A DNA stretch of 64,000 nt, taken from the NCBI GenBank assembly GCA_016285455.1, contig JAEEQS010000005.1:1-64000 (forward strand), given 5' to 3'. Position numbers and translations under genes: made by a program. The notes beneath the pieces were generated by a model. It saw only the letters and a program-made list of their open reading frames with translations. It had not been told where the DNA came from and did not search any database. Of the stretch, positions 28,479 to 38,098 are shown in pieces (positions within the stretch are counted from its first letter, which is position 1; each line of letters starts with the position of its first letter). Source of the stretch: Bacteroidales bacterium. Its GTDB lineage: Bacteria; Bacteroidota; Bacteroidia; Bacteroidales; UBA932.

Positions 28479-30251
28479 TCAGAAATTGAAAATGTAACCC
28501 AGGACAAAGAACCTGCGGTTATTGTAGACTGTTTCCTTCCAGGCTTTATCTTCATCCAATGAGATGAATGTAGTTGAGATTTTGCTTTCCAGAAGGTCTC
28601 TTCCTTCCAGGAATATGGTATGGCGTCCAATATCCTTCTGAACCTTGCAATTCAGGGAGAAATACTTGTCGTAATGGTACAAGGCTTTGGTAACCTTGCT
28701 CCTGTATGACAGGTCAGAGGCAAAGCTCCATCCACGCTCCAGCTTGCAGCCTCCGGAAATCTTTCCGTTCCAGTAGTGGTCCTTGCTGATTTTGCCGGAT
28801 GTTTTGGCCTTTTCCTTGAAGTCGTAGTAACTTAAATCTGCACGGAAATAGAACCTTCTGGCATCCCACCTGGCATAGCAGGATGTGTTCCAGACTTTGC
28901 TGAAAACGGAGTTTACCCAGGTGAAAACCTTGATTGGGACACCATCTAGCTCGGTTTCAAAGAAAGTCTGCTCCAACTGTTTCTTGTTGCGGGTATAGGA
29001 GGAAGACACCTCAGAGGAGAATTTCCGCAGCCGTATTCTGTATGAAAGGGAATTTCTGAACGACCGGGCGGTTTTGAGGTTGGGATTGCCCATAATATAC
29101 TGGTTAGTGTATTCACCCTCTCTGACATACCAGCAAAGCTGAAAATAGGTTGGCCTTTTTATGGAAGTTGAATAACCTACGGCTACAAAATGGTTTTCTG
29201 CAATCCTGAATTCAGCCTCGCTGTTGCCTATAAGAGCAGGATCTTTGAAGTCGTATGACTGGTGCACTTCTTTGTTGGTGAGTTTGTCGCAGAAAAACTG
29301 AAATTGGTAATCTGCCTTGAGTTTCAGGAATTTGTAGTTATAACTGGCAACCAGATAAGGATTGAGGGTTATTACTCCGTACCTGAAAGTTTCCCTGAGC
29401 TTGAGACTGTCTTGCCAGGAGTTGTTGTTTGCCACATCTTTGAGGTAAGCGCCTCTATATTTGTCATTGTCGTAGCTGATGGAGAAGATTCCGCCGGACT
29501 CTATGTCGAGATTCTTGATTCCGAATGCGTTGGGGGCGCTGAAGAATGCTCTGGAATTTGCCTTGAAGCCATTGGATCGAGGAGTTTTGCGGTAAATCCT
29601 GTTGGCAGCGCCTTCGGCTGAACTTAGAAATGCCCATTCGGTATAGCGGTCTATGTTAGTGTAGCCCAGGTTAACCTCAAAGAACACTTTTCTGTTTCTG
29701 TCTAGCTTTCTGGTGATGTTGAAGCCCGTTCCGGAAGATATCGTGTATGAATTGTTGTCTTCTCCTCTGAGCGCTATATTTTCCGCTAAAAGTTCATAGG
29801 AAAAGATGTCTTTTTTGCTATGGCTGTAGTTGTAACTGATGAGGGCAAATGAATTGTAAATTGTTTTAGGTGTTTTCCACTGGAAGGAAGACCGGCAGTT
29901 GTAACGGCTGCTCATCAGTTTAATATCTCCGAATTTGACGCTGATATCTTCGCTAAAAAAGGATATGCCTTCCGACGCTTTCTTGTGATTGTCCCAGGCT
30001 GAACCCATCTGGATATTTGCCATAAAGTCATTTTTGACATATTTGAGATTCAGTTTAAGGTCTGCCATTTGATGCTGGAGCGACGGTACTGATTCTTTCC
30101 AAGGAGACTTGGAATAGTTGTATCCTCCCGATACGGTGGCCGAACCGCTCCATTTGCCCCTGACTGTACTGTCGCTTTTTTGGGCCAGAAGGGGAGCAGT
30201 TGAAGCTAGCATAAGGGTCAGAATAATTATTCTAAGGCTGGGCAAACTCAT
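28479..30251 (-). CDS. Outer membrane beta-barrel (TonB-receptor-barrel-like)
   Basis: Signal peptide; many alternating aromatic strands; C-terminal RRFFVLGYIFNF with terminal Phe. Confidence 0.65.
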   Translation of the reverse strand: MSLPSLRIIILTLMLASTAPLLAQKSDSTVRGKWSGSATVSGGYNYSKSPWKESVPSLQHQMADLKLNLKYVKNDFMANIQMGSAWDNHKKASEGISFFSEDISVKFGDIKLMSSRYNCRSSFQWKTPKTIYNSFALISYNYSHSKKDIFSYELLAENIALRGEDNNSYTISSGTGFNITRKLDRNRKVFFEVNLGYTNIDRYTEWAFLSSAEGAANRIYRKTPRSNGFKANSRAFFSAPNAFGIKNLDIESGGIFSISYDNDKYRGAYLKDVANNNSWQDSLKLRETFRYGVITLNPYLVASYNYKFLKLKADYQFQFFCDKLTNKEVHQSYDFKDPALIGNSEAEFRIAENHFVAVGYSTSIKRPTYFQLCWYVREGEYTNQYIMGNPNLKTARSFRNSLSYRIRLRKFSSEVSSSYTRNKKQLEQTFFETELDGVPIKVFTWVNSVFSKVWNTSCYARWDARRFYFRADLSYYDFKEKAKTSGKISKDHYWNGKISGGCKLERGWSFASDLSYRSKVTKALYHYDKYFSLNCKVQKDIGRHTIFLEGRDLLESKISTTFISLDEDKAWKETVYNNRRFFVLGYIFNF

Positions 30252-30289
30252 ATCAGATTAAATATCGGTGACACAAAAATAAAAATAAT

Positions 30290-30297
30290 TATCTTTG
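30290..30297 (+). promoter_or_regulatory. -7 box for the first DUF4421-like gene
   Basis: TATCTTTG, 6 nt upstream of ATG 30303. Confidence 0.45.
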
Positions 30298-30302
30298 ACA
30301 TT

Positions 30303-31352
30303 ATGAAAAAGTATCTTCTGCTGACAATCGCGTTTTTAACCCTTAGCACTTCTGTTTATTCTCAAACCGTAGCAGGCCAGTTTTTGAACAATGTCAAGAA
30401 TTTCCTGGAAAGAAGGGAACTTAATGGCATAGATACCAATTATATAGGCGTTCCGGACAAGAAGTGGTCCGTGTTTGCCAATACATATCTTTCACAGCTG
30501 GACTTTGACCTCAGGAGCAATGCCGAAGCCGATAGAGTCGTATTGGGACAAGAGCTTGGCAGGGTTAAGGTGGATATTAATTCCAAGGTGGAGACTCAAG
30601 TTTCTCTGGGGCTTTACTATATGGGTTACGGCCTTAGCTATTCTCAAGACTTGAACAAGGGCTTCAAGAAAAATTGGTCTTTTACGATGTACTCGTCTCC
30701 GGTAGGGGGAGAATTCCGCTACCATACTACGGACAGAATACACGGCAAGCTTGCCGCCAAGGGTCTAGGATTAGAATTCAACATTGTGGAAGGAGAGGCC
30801 AAGATGGAAAACTTCATAGTTAACGCATATTATGTGTTCAACCCCAAGAAGTTCTCCTATGATGCCGCTATGAGCTATTCCAAAATCCAGAAAAAGAGCG
30901 CCGGCAGCATTCTGGGCGGAGCCACGTTCAACCAGACCAGGATTACCGCCCACGATCAAGTCTTGAGGAGCATGATAGGCGGGGTGAACAAGATTTATCT
31001 CAGGCAGTTCTCGTTTGGTGCAGGCTATGGGTACAACTGGGTGCCAGCCAAGGGATTGAACGTGCATCTTTCCGCAATTCCGATGCTTCTGATAACCACC
31101 AAGAGCGCCACAAAGAACACAGGAGATGACTGGAACGATAAACAGAAGGATACTCAGAAGAAGCTCTTTGGCAGCAAGACTCACGTTTCTTATACCCATA
31201 TGGGAAGATTCTCTCTCAGCTATACTCTCAGCGACAGATATATGGTTGGCTTTTCGACCTTCTACAACTATTTCAGGGTGGGAAAGCACTCTTCCTACTA
31301 TGCAAGCACAGAAGACTGGAACATGAGATTTTTTATAGCGGTAAGATTTTAG
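30303..31352 (+). CDS. DUF4421-like outer membrane protein, paralog 1
   Basis: Signal peptide; LNGIDTNYIGVPDKKWSVFANTYLSQLDFDLRS; YFRVGKHSSYYASTEDWNMRFFIAVRF. Confidence 0.75.
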   Translation: MKKYLLLTIAFLTLSTSVYSQTVAGQFLNNVKNFLERRELNGIDTNYIGVPDKKWSVFANTYLSQLDFDLRSNAEADRVVLGQELGRVKVDINSKVETQVSLGLYYMGYGLSYSQDLNKGFKKNWSFTMYSSPVGGEFRYHTTDRIHGKLAAKGLGLEFNIVEGEAKMENFIVNAYYVFNPKKFSYDAAMSYSKIQKKSAGSILGGATFNQTRITAHDQVLRSMIGGVNKIYLRQFSFGAGYGYNWVPAKGLNVHLSAIPMLLITTKSATKNTGDDWNDKQKDTQKKLFGSKTHVSYTHMGRFSLSYTLSDRYMVGFSTFYNYFRVGKHSSYYASTEDWNMRFFIAVRF

Positions 31353-31357
31353 CTTAA

Positions 31358-32404
31358 ATGCGGAAAGCCATTCTCATACCAGCCCTGTTAATTGTTGCCT
31401 CCAGCGTGGCTTCCGCACAGCCCAAGTTTTTGGAGAAAGTCAAAACCTTTCTGGAAGTCAGGCAGCTGAATGGACTGGATACCAACTACATTGGCGTTCA
31501 CGACAGGAAATGGACAGTTCTGGCCAATACCTATCTGTCTGAGATGGACTTTGATATGCGCAGCCACATTGTGGATATCGCTGAGGGTGAAGCTCAAAAG
31601 GGCCGCTCTATTATAGATATGCGCTCCAAGACTCACAAACAGGTTTCTCTGGGACTGTATTATTTGGGCTACGGCTTGAGCTATTCTCTGAACCTGGGAA
31701 AAGGCTTCAAGAAAGACTGGTCTTTCACTATGTATTCTTCAAGGCTCGGCGGGGAATTCAGATACCATACCACCCGCAATTTCAAGGGCAGTTTTACCAC
31801 GCCGTCTGGCGAACAGTTGAGTTTGGTCGAGGGGGTGGCCAAGATGGAGAATCTCATACTGAACGCTTATTACGTTTTCAGTCCAAATAAGTTCTCATAT
31901 TCAGCGGCTATGAGCAATTTTGCTATACAAAAGAAAAGCGCCGGAAGCTTTCTGGGGGGCCTTTCTCTTCACCAGACGCGCCTGCGTTCTTACGAGCCGT
32001 GGTTCTCTTACACTTTGGGAAGGGTTAACCGCCTTAAATTCCAGCAGTTTGCCGTTGGAGCTGGCTATGCCTACAACTGGGTTGTAGCGCCAAGGCTTGT
32101 GCTTCATTTTTCAGAGATACCGATGCTGCTTGTGACAACAGCCGCCACCACAAGAATGAAGGCAAGCGAAGAAGACGACGGATGGGACACTATGCAGAAG
32201 CAAGGGTACAAAGATCTTTTCGGAAAGAAGACGCACGTTTCTTTCTCCCATATGTTCAGAACTGCCGCAAGCTATGACATTAGCGACAGGGTAAGCGTTG
32301 GCGCTACTTTCTTCTACAATTATTTCAGGGTAGGAAAGCACTCTTCCTACTACGTGAGCACGGAAGACTGGAGCGGAAGGTTCTATGTGGCAGTCAGATT
32401 CTAG
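31358..32404 (+). CDS. DUF4421-like outer membrane protein, paralog 2
   Basis: Clear paralog of the upstream gene: LNGLDTNYIGVHDRKWTVLANTYLSEMDFDMRS ... YFRVGKHSSYYVSTEDWSGRFYVAVRF. Confidence 0.75.
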   Translation: MRKAILIPALLIVASSVASAQPKFLEKVKTFLEVRQLNGLDTNYIGVHDRKWTVLANTYLSEMDFDMRSHIVDIAEGEAQKGRSIIDMRSKTHKQVSLGLYYLGYGLSYSLNLGKGFKKDWSFTMYSSRLGGEFRYHTTRNFKGSFTTPSGEQLSLVEGVAKMENLILNAYYVFSPNKFSYSAAMSNFAIQKKSAGSFLGGLSLHQTRLRSYEPWFSYTLGRVNRLKFQQFAVGAGYAYNWVVAPRLVLHFSEIPMLLVTTAATTRMKASEEDDGWDTMQKQGYKDLFGKKTHVSFSHMFRTAASYDISDRVSVGATFFYNYFRVGKHSSYYVSTEDWSGRFYVAVRF

Positions 32405-33804
32405 CGCCTCTTCTTGTAAGGATTGTGTGAAAGCAGGTAGTTAACTCCCACTACTACGTGCGCATTGGCCTCATACAGAGGTATGAACTGGCGGTTCATA
32501 TTGAAGTAGTAACTATCTGTTCCAAGATATGCGCTGAATTTCTTTGCATAAACATTGACCATTCCTCCAATTTCCCATCCATAGCTCGTGTAGGCGGTAT
32601 TGACAGAAAAACTCAGCCATTTCAGAGGCGCGGCGTTCAAAGACATCCTGACCTCGTTATAGCGGTTTATATGGCTGTTTCTGGTTGAGCCCAGAATACC
32701 AATAGACATCTTCTTGTAGAAAGGCATTTTGAATTCAGCGCCCAAATTCACGTTTATGCTAAGGCTTTGGGTAGTGAAGTCCTTCTTTTCCGGCATGAAT
32801 TCGTAAACGCTCTTGAATTTGTTTATAACGTTGTTTACCACATCAAATATGCTTCCTTCCTCGGAATCTATGTCGTCTATCTGGATTATGTAAGTGTTTC
32901 CGGCATTTACAGCGTTTACCTTGTTTCTCCAGACAATAAATCCCAGGTCATTTACAGAGGCTGAGACATTTATGTATTCGTTTATCTCGTATCTGGCTCC
33001 TATGTCTATGGCTCCTCCAATTCCACCGATTCCAAAAGGCCGGAATTTAACTCCATCCCAGTCTAATGCGTCGTAATCAGGGCTGATGGCCCCAGGCTTG
33101 GTTATGTTCTTTATTCCTCCGCCTGCTGCCGAAAGGTATCCGTAAGACTCTACCGCCCAGCTTGTACCGTCTAGCTGAGCAACCATTTTATGGACCTTCA
33201 TATTGATTTTGTTGGTTCCAAGCAGAAATTTCGCCCTTGCTCCCACACTCAGCTTGTCAAATTTTACGGAAGCGCCTCCGGCAAACTCCAGGAATGATCT
33301 TGTGTAGCCGTAAACGTGAGAAAGGTCGTAGGTGAAGGTCTCACCGCCGCCTTTCATAAAGTCGAACAGGCCGTAAGGAATCTTTGCGGAAGTGTTGTTT
33401 CGGAAGCTTATTTCAAAAGTCTGGAAAACATCCTTGTCTTTGATTTTTGTCCAGATACCTGTTGAGGCTAAATTATAGGTTACATTAATGCCAATCTTGT
33501 TGGTATTGTGCAATTTGCCAAGGAACTCGTCTCTATCCACAGAAGGATGCATGAATGTTGCCAGCTTGCCGTCTCTTGGGTAGAAGAAGGTGGAAAGGCC
33601 TACGTTGCTGTTTATGCCCGAATTCAGGTTGCTGACGATTCCGCCAATGAAATTCTTCTTGGTTGTAAAGGCCGGGTTCAGGCGGTAAGAATAAGTGTAG
33701 TTATCTATGAAATAGGCACTCTGAAGGTCTTGTGCAGGACATTCTGAGCCAAGTGCAGCTAAGAAGACAACAGACGCCAAAAATATTTTTGCAGTCTTTT
33801 TCAT
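32401..33804 (-). CDS. Outer membrane protein, DUF5723-like
   Basis: Signal peptide; IGINVTYNLASTGIWTKI, IGARYEINEYINVSASVNDLGFI, strand-rich. Confidence 0.6.
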   Translation of the reverse strand: MKKTAKIFLASVVFLAALGSECPAQDLQSAYFIDNYTYSYRLNPAFTTKKNFIGGIVSNLNSGINSNVGLSTFFYPRDGKLATFMHPSVDRDEFLGKLHNTNKIGINVTYNLASTGIWTKIKDKDVFQTFEISFRNNTSAKIPYGLFDFMKGGGETFTYDLSHVYGYTRSFLEFAGGASVKFDKLSVGARAKFLLGTNKINMKVHKMVAQLDGTSWAVESYGYLSAAGGGIKNITKPGAISPDYDALDWDGVKFRPFGIGGIGGAIDIGARYEINEYINVSASVNDLGFIVWRNKVNAVNAGNTYIIQIDDIDSEEGSIFDVVNNVINKFKSVYEFMPEKKDFTTQSLSINVNLGAEFKMPFYKKMSIGILGSTRNSHINRYNEVRMSLNAAPLKWLSFSVNTAYTSYGWEIGGMVNVYAKKFSAYLGTDSYYFNMNRQFIPLYEANAHVVVGVNYLLSHNPYKKRR

Positions 33805-33815
33805 CGCGATATGGA

Positions 33816-34496
33816 TTATTCCTCGTTTTTCTTCTTTATTCTGAAATTGATTCCTTGCGGAAGCTGGATCTTCACATTCTTCAGGGCTAGGCCTAAGTGT
33901 TTGTCTATGAACATCGTAGATGATGGCATAACCTTTACTTTAAGTATAATGTTGAAGCCGTCGAACCCAAGGCCGGACATTGTCTGCTTTGGAGATATGA
34001 CAAGAATTCCGTCTGCTGTAGCCGGGTTTTCTGCCGTTCCGGCTGTAAGATGAACGTTGTCCAGTATGGCAACAACATCTGGAATCGGATTTCCCAGTGT
34101 GTCTAAAACGTGGCTGGAAAGGTCAAATTCAAAAGGAAGCGTGTTGTAGAATGTTATGTAGAACTTGATTTCAGGTATGCCGAAATGCCCAAGGTCTATC
34201 AGTTCCAGCCCGTGAAGCTCGTAATGCCCAAGTTCAAAGTTCGTCAGATACTTCCCTTTGGGATCATATATGAAATTGTTGTCTTCGTCTTTGGTAAAGT
34301 ACTCGCGTGCCTCCTGAGTCAGCAGGTTGTTGATTCTCAATGTTGTAAAACTGCCGATCGGTACAGCTACCTGAGAGCCGGCATTTATCTTGTAATCAAT
34401 ATTGTCGCTTCTCAGGTCATAGTCCTTGTCTACGTGGCAGGACGTTGACAGGCAAAGCATAAACAGGATCAGGACTGGAAAACAAACCTTTTTCAT
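33816..34496 (-). CDS. Putative lipoprotein
   Basis: MKKVCFPVLILFMLCLSTSCHVDKDYDL lipobox; in operon with the following barrel gene. Confidence 0.7.
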   Translation of the reverse strand: MKKVCFPVLILFMLCLSTSCHVDKDYDLRSDNIDYKINAGSQVAVPIGSFTTLRINNLLTQEAREYFTKDEDNNFIYDPKGKYLTNFELGHYELHGLELIDLGHFGIPEIKFYITFYNTLPFEFDLSSHVLDTLGNPIPDVVAILDNVHLTAGTAENPATADGILVISPKQTMSGLGFDGFNIILKVKVMPSSTMFIDKHLGLALKNVKIQLPQGINFRIKKKNEE

Positions 34497-34565
34497 AAAA
34501 AAATCTAAATTGCTGTATTCGTTCCCCAAAAATACTAAAAAAATGGTTTATAAGATATTTTAAGT

Positions 34566-34573
34566 TATCTTTG
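34566..34573 (+). promoter_or_regulatory. -7 box
   Basis: TATCTTTG, 28 nt upstream of ATG 34601. Confidence 0.5.
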
Positions 34574-34600
34574 CCACCAAATTTTATTGTTCTATAGAGT

Positions 34601-35521
34601 ATGAAGAAAATGAATTTTATGGCATTCTTTGCTGCTCTGGCAGCATCTGTAATGCTTGTTCCAACGGTTTCTCACGCCCAGGAGCAGGAAGAAGGCTTTG
34701 ACCGCAACCATTGTTTCGACCTTTTTGTAGGCGACATCTACTACACGCCAAAAAGCAACACCACCAGGACCGGATCCAAGGTTCTGGACGTTATTGCTTC
34801 TGTTGCAACCGGCGAATTCACAGAGAACCACGACGGCTATGCAGATGCGGTGTCTTCCCAGATTGTCAAGGGCCTTTCCAGGACTTTCCGTTTCAAGGTT
34901 TACGACAGGCCTTTCAATCCTGATTCAGACAAAGAGGATTATGCCCTCACTATAGACGGCACCATTGCAAGCATCACCACCACTGCCAAGGTCTTTACAG
35001 AAGAATATAAAGACAAGAAAGGAAAGACCATAAAGACTACCAAAGAAAATTACAGGGCAGTGATCCTGTTTACCCTGAACCTCAAGGACTTGAACGGCAC
35101 TATCATAAACAGCAACACTTTCAGCATAGAGAGCAACGAGTATTCATCATCCTGGTTCGATTCTAGACAGAAGGCTCTGGAGAGGGCTATCTCATATGTA
35201 TCTAATTATGTAGCAAGATATTACGACGAGGTTTATCCTCTGACCGCAGACATCATCGAAGTTGGCAACGCTTCTACCAACCGCCAGAAAGAAGTTTATA
35301 TAGACCTGGGTTACGCCCACGGATTATATGTAGATTTGACCTTTGGCGTTTACCAGCTCACCGAGATCAACGGCAGAATCAGCAAGCATTATCTTGGCAG
35401 AATCAGGGTAAAGGAAATCCAAGGCCAGGATGTAAGCTTCTGCAAGGTTGTCAGCGGCGGAAGAGACATCAAGAAATGTCTGGATAACAATATTCCTCTT
35501 TTAATAATATCAAGACACTAA
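34601..35521 (+). CDS. Hypothetical secreted protein
   Basis: Signal peptide MKKMNFMAFFAALAASVMLVPTVSHAQ; no family recognised. Confidence 0.7.
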   Translation: MKKMNFMAFFAALAASVMLVPTVSHAQEQEEGFDRNHCFDLFVGDIYYTPKSNTTRTGSKVLDVIASVATGEFTENHDGYADAVSSQIVKGLSRTFRFKVYDRPFNPDSDKEDYALTIDGTIASITTTAKVFTEEYKDKKGKTIKTTKENYRAVILFTLNLKDLNGTIINSNTFSIESNEYSSSWFDSRQKALERAISYVSNYVARYYDEVYPLTADIIEVGNASTNRQKEVYIDLGYAHGLYVDLTFGVYQLTEINGRISKHYLGRIRVKEIQGQDVSFCKVVSGGRDIKKCLDNNIPLLIISRH

Positions 35522-35534
35522 TACATTGGTTCCT

Positions 35535-36875
35535 ATGAAAAAACTGCTTTTGACAGTAGCGGCTCTTGTCGCTGCCGTGGCTTTGTATGCAGGTGATTAT
35601 CTTACAAATACAAACCAGAGCATAAGATTCCTCAGAAATCCTTCACGCACGGGAGCCATAGGCATAGACGGAGTCTATTACAATCCTGCCGGCGCTGTTT
35701 TCCTCAGCGACGGATGGCATTTCCAGTTCAACTGGCAGAGCCCGCACCAGAAGAGGAACGTGTATTCCAACTACGGCCCGCTTTACGGAGCCAATTATCT
35801 GAATCCGGCCATCGCTGAGGCAGACGGATCATTCAGCCGTAAATTCACCGGCAAGGTTGACGTTCTTATCCAGCCATCGCTTTTTGCCGTTTACAATAGG
35901 GGAGACTGGTCTTTCCAGTTCGGCTTCGGAATATTGGGCGGAGGCGGAGAGTGCAAGTTCAGCCACGGAATAGGATCTTTTGAAGCCCTTGTGGGACAGA
36001 CTGGTATGAGAGAATTTGCTGAAAAGGGCATTCCATTCGGAGGCTATAGCCTCAACCAGCACGTGGAGGGAAAGTCTTTCTACTACGGAATAACTATGGC
36101 GGCAGGCAGACAGATCGGAGACAAGCTTAGCGTCAGCCTGGGACTCAGGGGAATAATCGCTTCTAACCATTTCAAAGGTGGAGTAGAGGATATAACTTTC
36201 CGTACGGCTGCCGGAGACATCATAAAGTCAGACAATACCTATGTGCTTGACTGCAAGCAGAGCGGATTTGGCTTTTCTCCTATTATCGGAGTGGATTTCC
36301 GCCCGAATGAGTGTGTGAATCTGGCCCTTAGATATGAATTCAGAACCCGTCTTCAGGTGGAGAGCAAGGCAAATAACAATGCTGCCTTCAATGCTCTGGC
36401 AGCAGGCAACGCCACCTTCTCCAAGTATCTCGACAAGGCAAAGCACAGAGCGGATATGCCTTCTATGCTGGCTTTCGGAGCAGAAATCTCTCCGGTTTCG
36501 GCCCTTAGGATAGACGCTGGCTACAACCATTACTTTGACCTTGACACGAAGCAGTGGAACAAGGAGTTGCTCAAGGATACTGATGAATTGACTTTCGGTG
36601 TGGAATATGATGTTACAAAGATGGTGGAGATCAGTGCCGGAATACAGTATACTTTCTACAAGCAGAAGGAAGAGAATTATTCCGACATGAATTTCAACCT
36701 AAATTGCACATCTGTCGGAATGGGAGTAGGGGTAAAGGTTTCAGACCATGTAACCGTAAATGCATCTTATTTCCATTCCTTCTATAAGGATCATACAAAG
36801 CCGCAAACCGTCGGTTTTTCCACTTATAGCCGTACCAACAGCGTGTTTGGCCTTGGAGTGGACTTCACTTTCTGA
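35535..36875 (+). CDS. OmpP1/FadL/TodX family outer membrane transporter
   Basis: RFLRNPSRTGAIGIDGVYYNPAGAVFLSDGWHFQFN; long barrel ending GLGVDFTF. Confidence 0.85.
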   Translation: MKKLLLTVAALVAAVALYAGDYLTNTNQSIRFLRNPSRTGAIGIDGVYYNPAGAVFLSDGWHFQFNWQSPHQKRNVYSNYGPLYGANYLNPAIAEADGSFSRKFTGKVDVLIQPSLFAVYNRGDWSFQFGFGILGGGGECKFSHGIGSFEALVGQTGMREFAEKGIPFGGYSLNQHVEGKSFYYGITMAAGRQIGDKLSVSLGLRGIIASNHFKGGVEDITFRTAAGDIIKSDNTYVLDCKQSGFGFSPIIGVDFRPNECVNLALRYEFRTRLQVESKANNNAAFNALAAGNATFSKYLDKAKHRADMPSMLAFGAEISPVSALRIDAGYNHYFDLDTKQWNKELLKDTDELTFGVEYDVTKMVEISAGIQYTFYKQKEENYSDMNFNLNCTSVGMGVGVKVSDHVTVNASYFHSFYKDHTKPQTVGFSTYSRTNSVFGLGVDFTF

Positions 36876-36904
36876 GTCTTTGGGTAAAATAAGAGTTATA
36901 AATC

Positions 36905-36933
36905 AAAAATCCTCTCAGATCGAGAGGATTTTT
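36905..36933. terminator. Bidirectional terminator overlapping the pfkA 3' end
   Basis: AAAAATCCTCTC-AGATC-GAGAGGATTTTT; the pfkA stop (36915-36917) lies inside the stem. Confidence 0.85.
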
Positions 36934-37904
36934 GCTATTGTGAGCATGTCCAAGTCTATGGGGTTGTGTTTGGAACAGGCCTCCTTGAAAGGGGTGTAAG
37001 AGACTTTCCCTCCCGTGATTCCAACCATTACGCCGCTCTTCCCTTCAATCAGGGCATTTACGGCATAATTGCCGAGCATGCTGGCCAATACCCTGTCCCT
37101 TGTCGAAGGAGAGCCGCCTCTCTGGATATGACCAAGAGTCGTGACCCTGGTTTTGTACTCAGGGAGCCTCTCTTTGACTTTTTCTGCGATTTCCTGAGCG
37201 CTGCCCAGTTGGGATCCTTCGGAGACGATGACGATTCCGCTTGTCTTGTCCTTCCTGCGTTCTGTCTGCATATATGAACAGATACTTTCTATTGTCGTCG
37301 GAACTTCAGGGATGACAGTTGCCTCAGCTCCTGTTGCAATTGCAGTATAGGTAGCTATGAAACCGGCGTCACGTCCCATAACCTCCACAAAGAAGAGGTG
37401 GTTGTGGGAATCTGCCGTGTCTCTGATCTTGTCTATGGCTTCTACTGCAGTGTTTGTCGCCGTGTCGAAGCCTATGGTGAAGTCTGTTCCGAATATGTCG
37501 TTGTCTATTGTGCCTGGTATGCCTACAATAGGGAAGCCAAATTCGTCTGACAGGAGATCAGCACCTCGGAAAGACCCGTCTCCTCCAATGACGACAAGGG
37601 CGTCTATCATGTCTTCCTTGAGGTTGTCTATAGCCATCTTCCTGAGCATCTTGTCTGTTGCAAATTCTGGCAGTCTGCTGGATTTGAGGATTGTGCCTCC
37701 CATCTGTATGATCTTTGAGACAGAATGGCTCTGCATTGTCTCGAAATCCTTCCTGACAAGCCCTTTGTATCCTTTGTGAATTCCCACTGGGATGACGTTG
37801 TTGTAGATGCAGCTCCTTACAACCGATCTTATGGCGGCATTCATTCCAGGAGCGTCTCCACCGGATGTCAGAACACCGATTTTATTAATCTTGCTGTTAT
37901 TCAT
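36915..37904 (-). CDS. pfkA: ATP-dependent 6-phosphofructokinase
   Basis: IGVLTSGGDAPGMNAAIRSVVR, IGGDGSFRGA, GIPGTIDNDI, EVMGRDAGFIA, GHIQRGGSPS. Confidence 0.97.
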   Translation of the reverse strand: MNNSKINKIGVLTSGGDAPGMNAAIRSVVRSCIYNNVIPVGIHKGYKGLVRKDFETMQSHSVSKIIQMGGTILKSSRLPEFATDKMLRKMAIDNLKEDMIDALVVIGGDGSFRGADLLSDEFGFPIVGIPGTIDNDIFGTDFTIGFDTATNTAVEAIDKIRDTADSHNHLFFVEVMGRDAGFIATYTAIATGAEATVIPEVPTTIESICSYMQTERRKDKTSGIVIVSEGSQLGSAQEIAEKVKERLPEYKTRVTTLGHIQRGGSPSTRDRVLASMLGNYAVNALIEGKSGVMVGITGGKVSYTPFKEACSKHNPIDLDMLTIAKILSI

Positions 37905-38071
37905 ACTTTATTCTATCGCGATTAAGGCAAATATAATACAACTTGCCCAACTAACAACCTTAATCCCTATGATAGATGCTATGAGAGTGAAGATTGTGTG
38001 CAACGATACTTATTTGTAAAAAAAATGCAAAGTTGCCTGACTGAATGCTGTGAAATGGTGAGCAAAATGGT

Positions 38072-38079
38072 TATCTTTG
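38072..38079 (+). promoter_or_regulatory. -7 box for the dcu gene
   Basis: TATCTTTG, 20 nt upstream of ATG 38099. Confidence 0.5.
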
Positions 38080-38098
38080 GGTAATCAAACAATAACCT

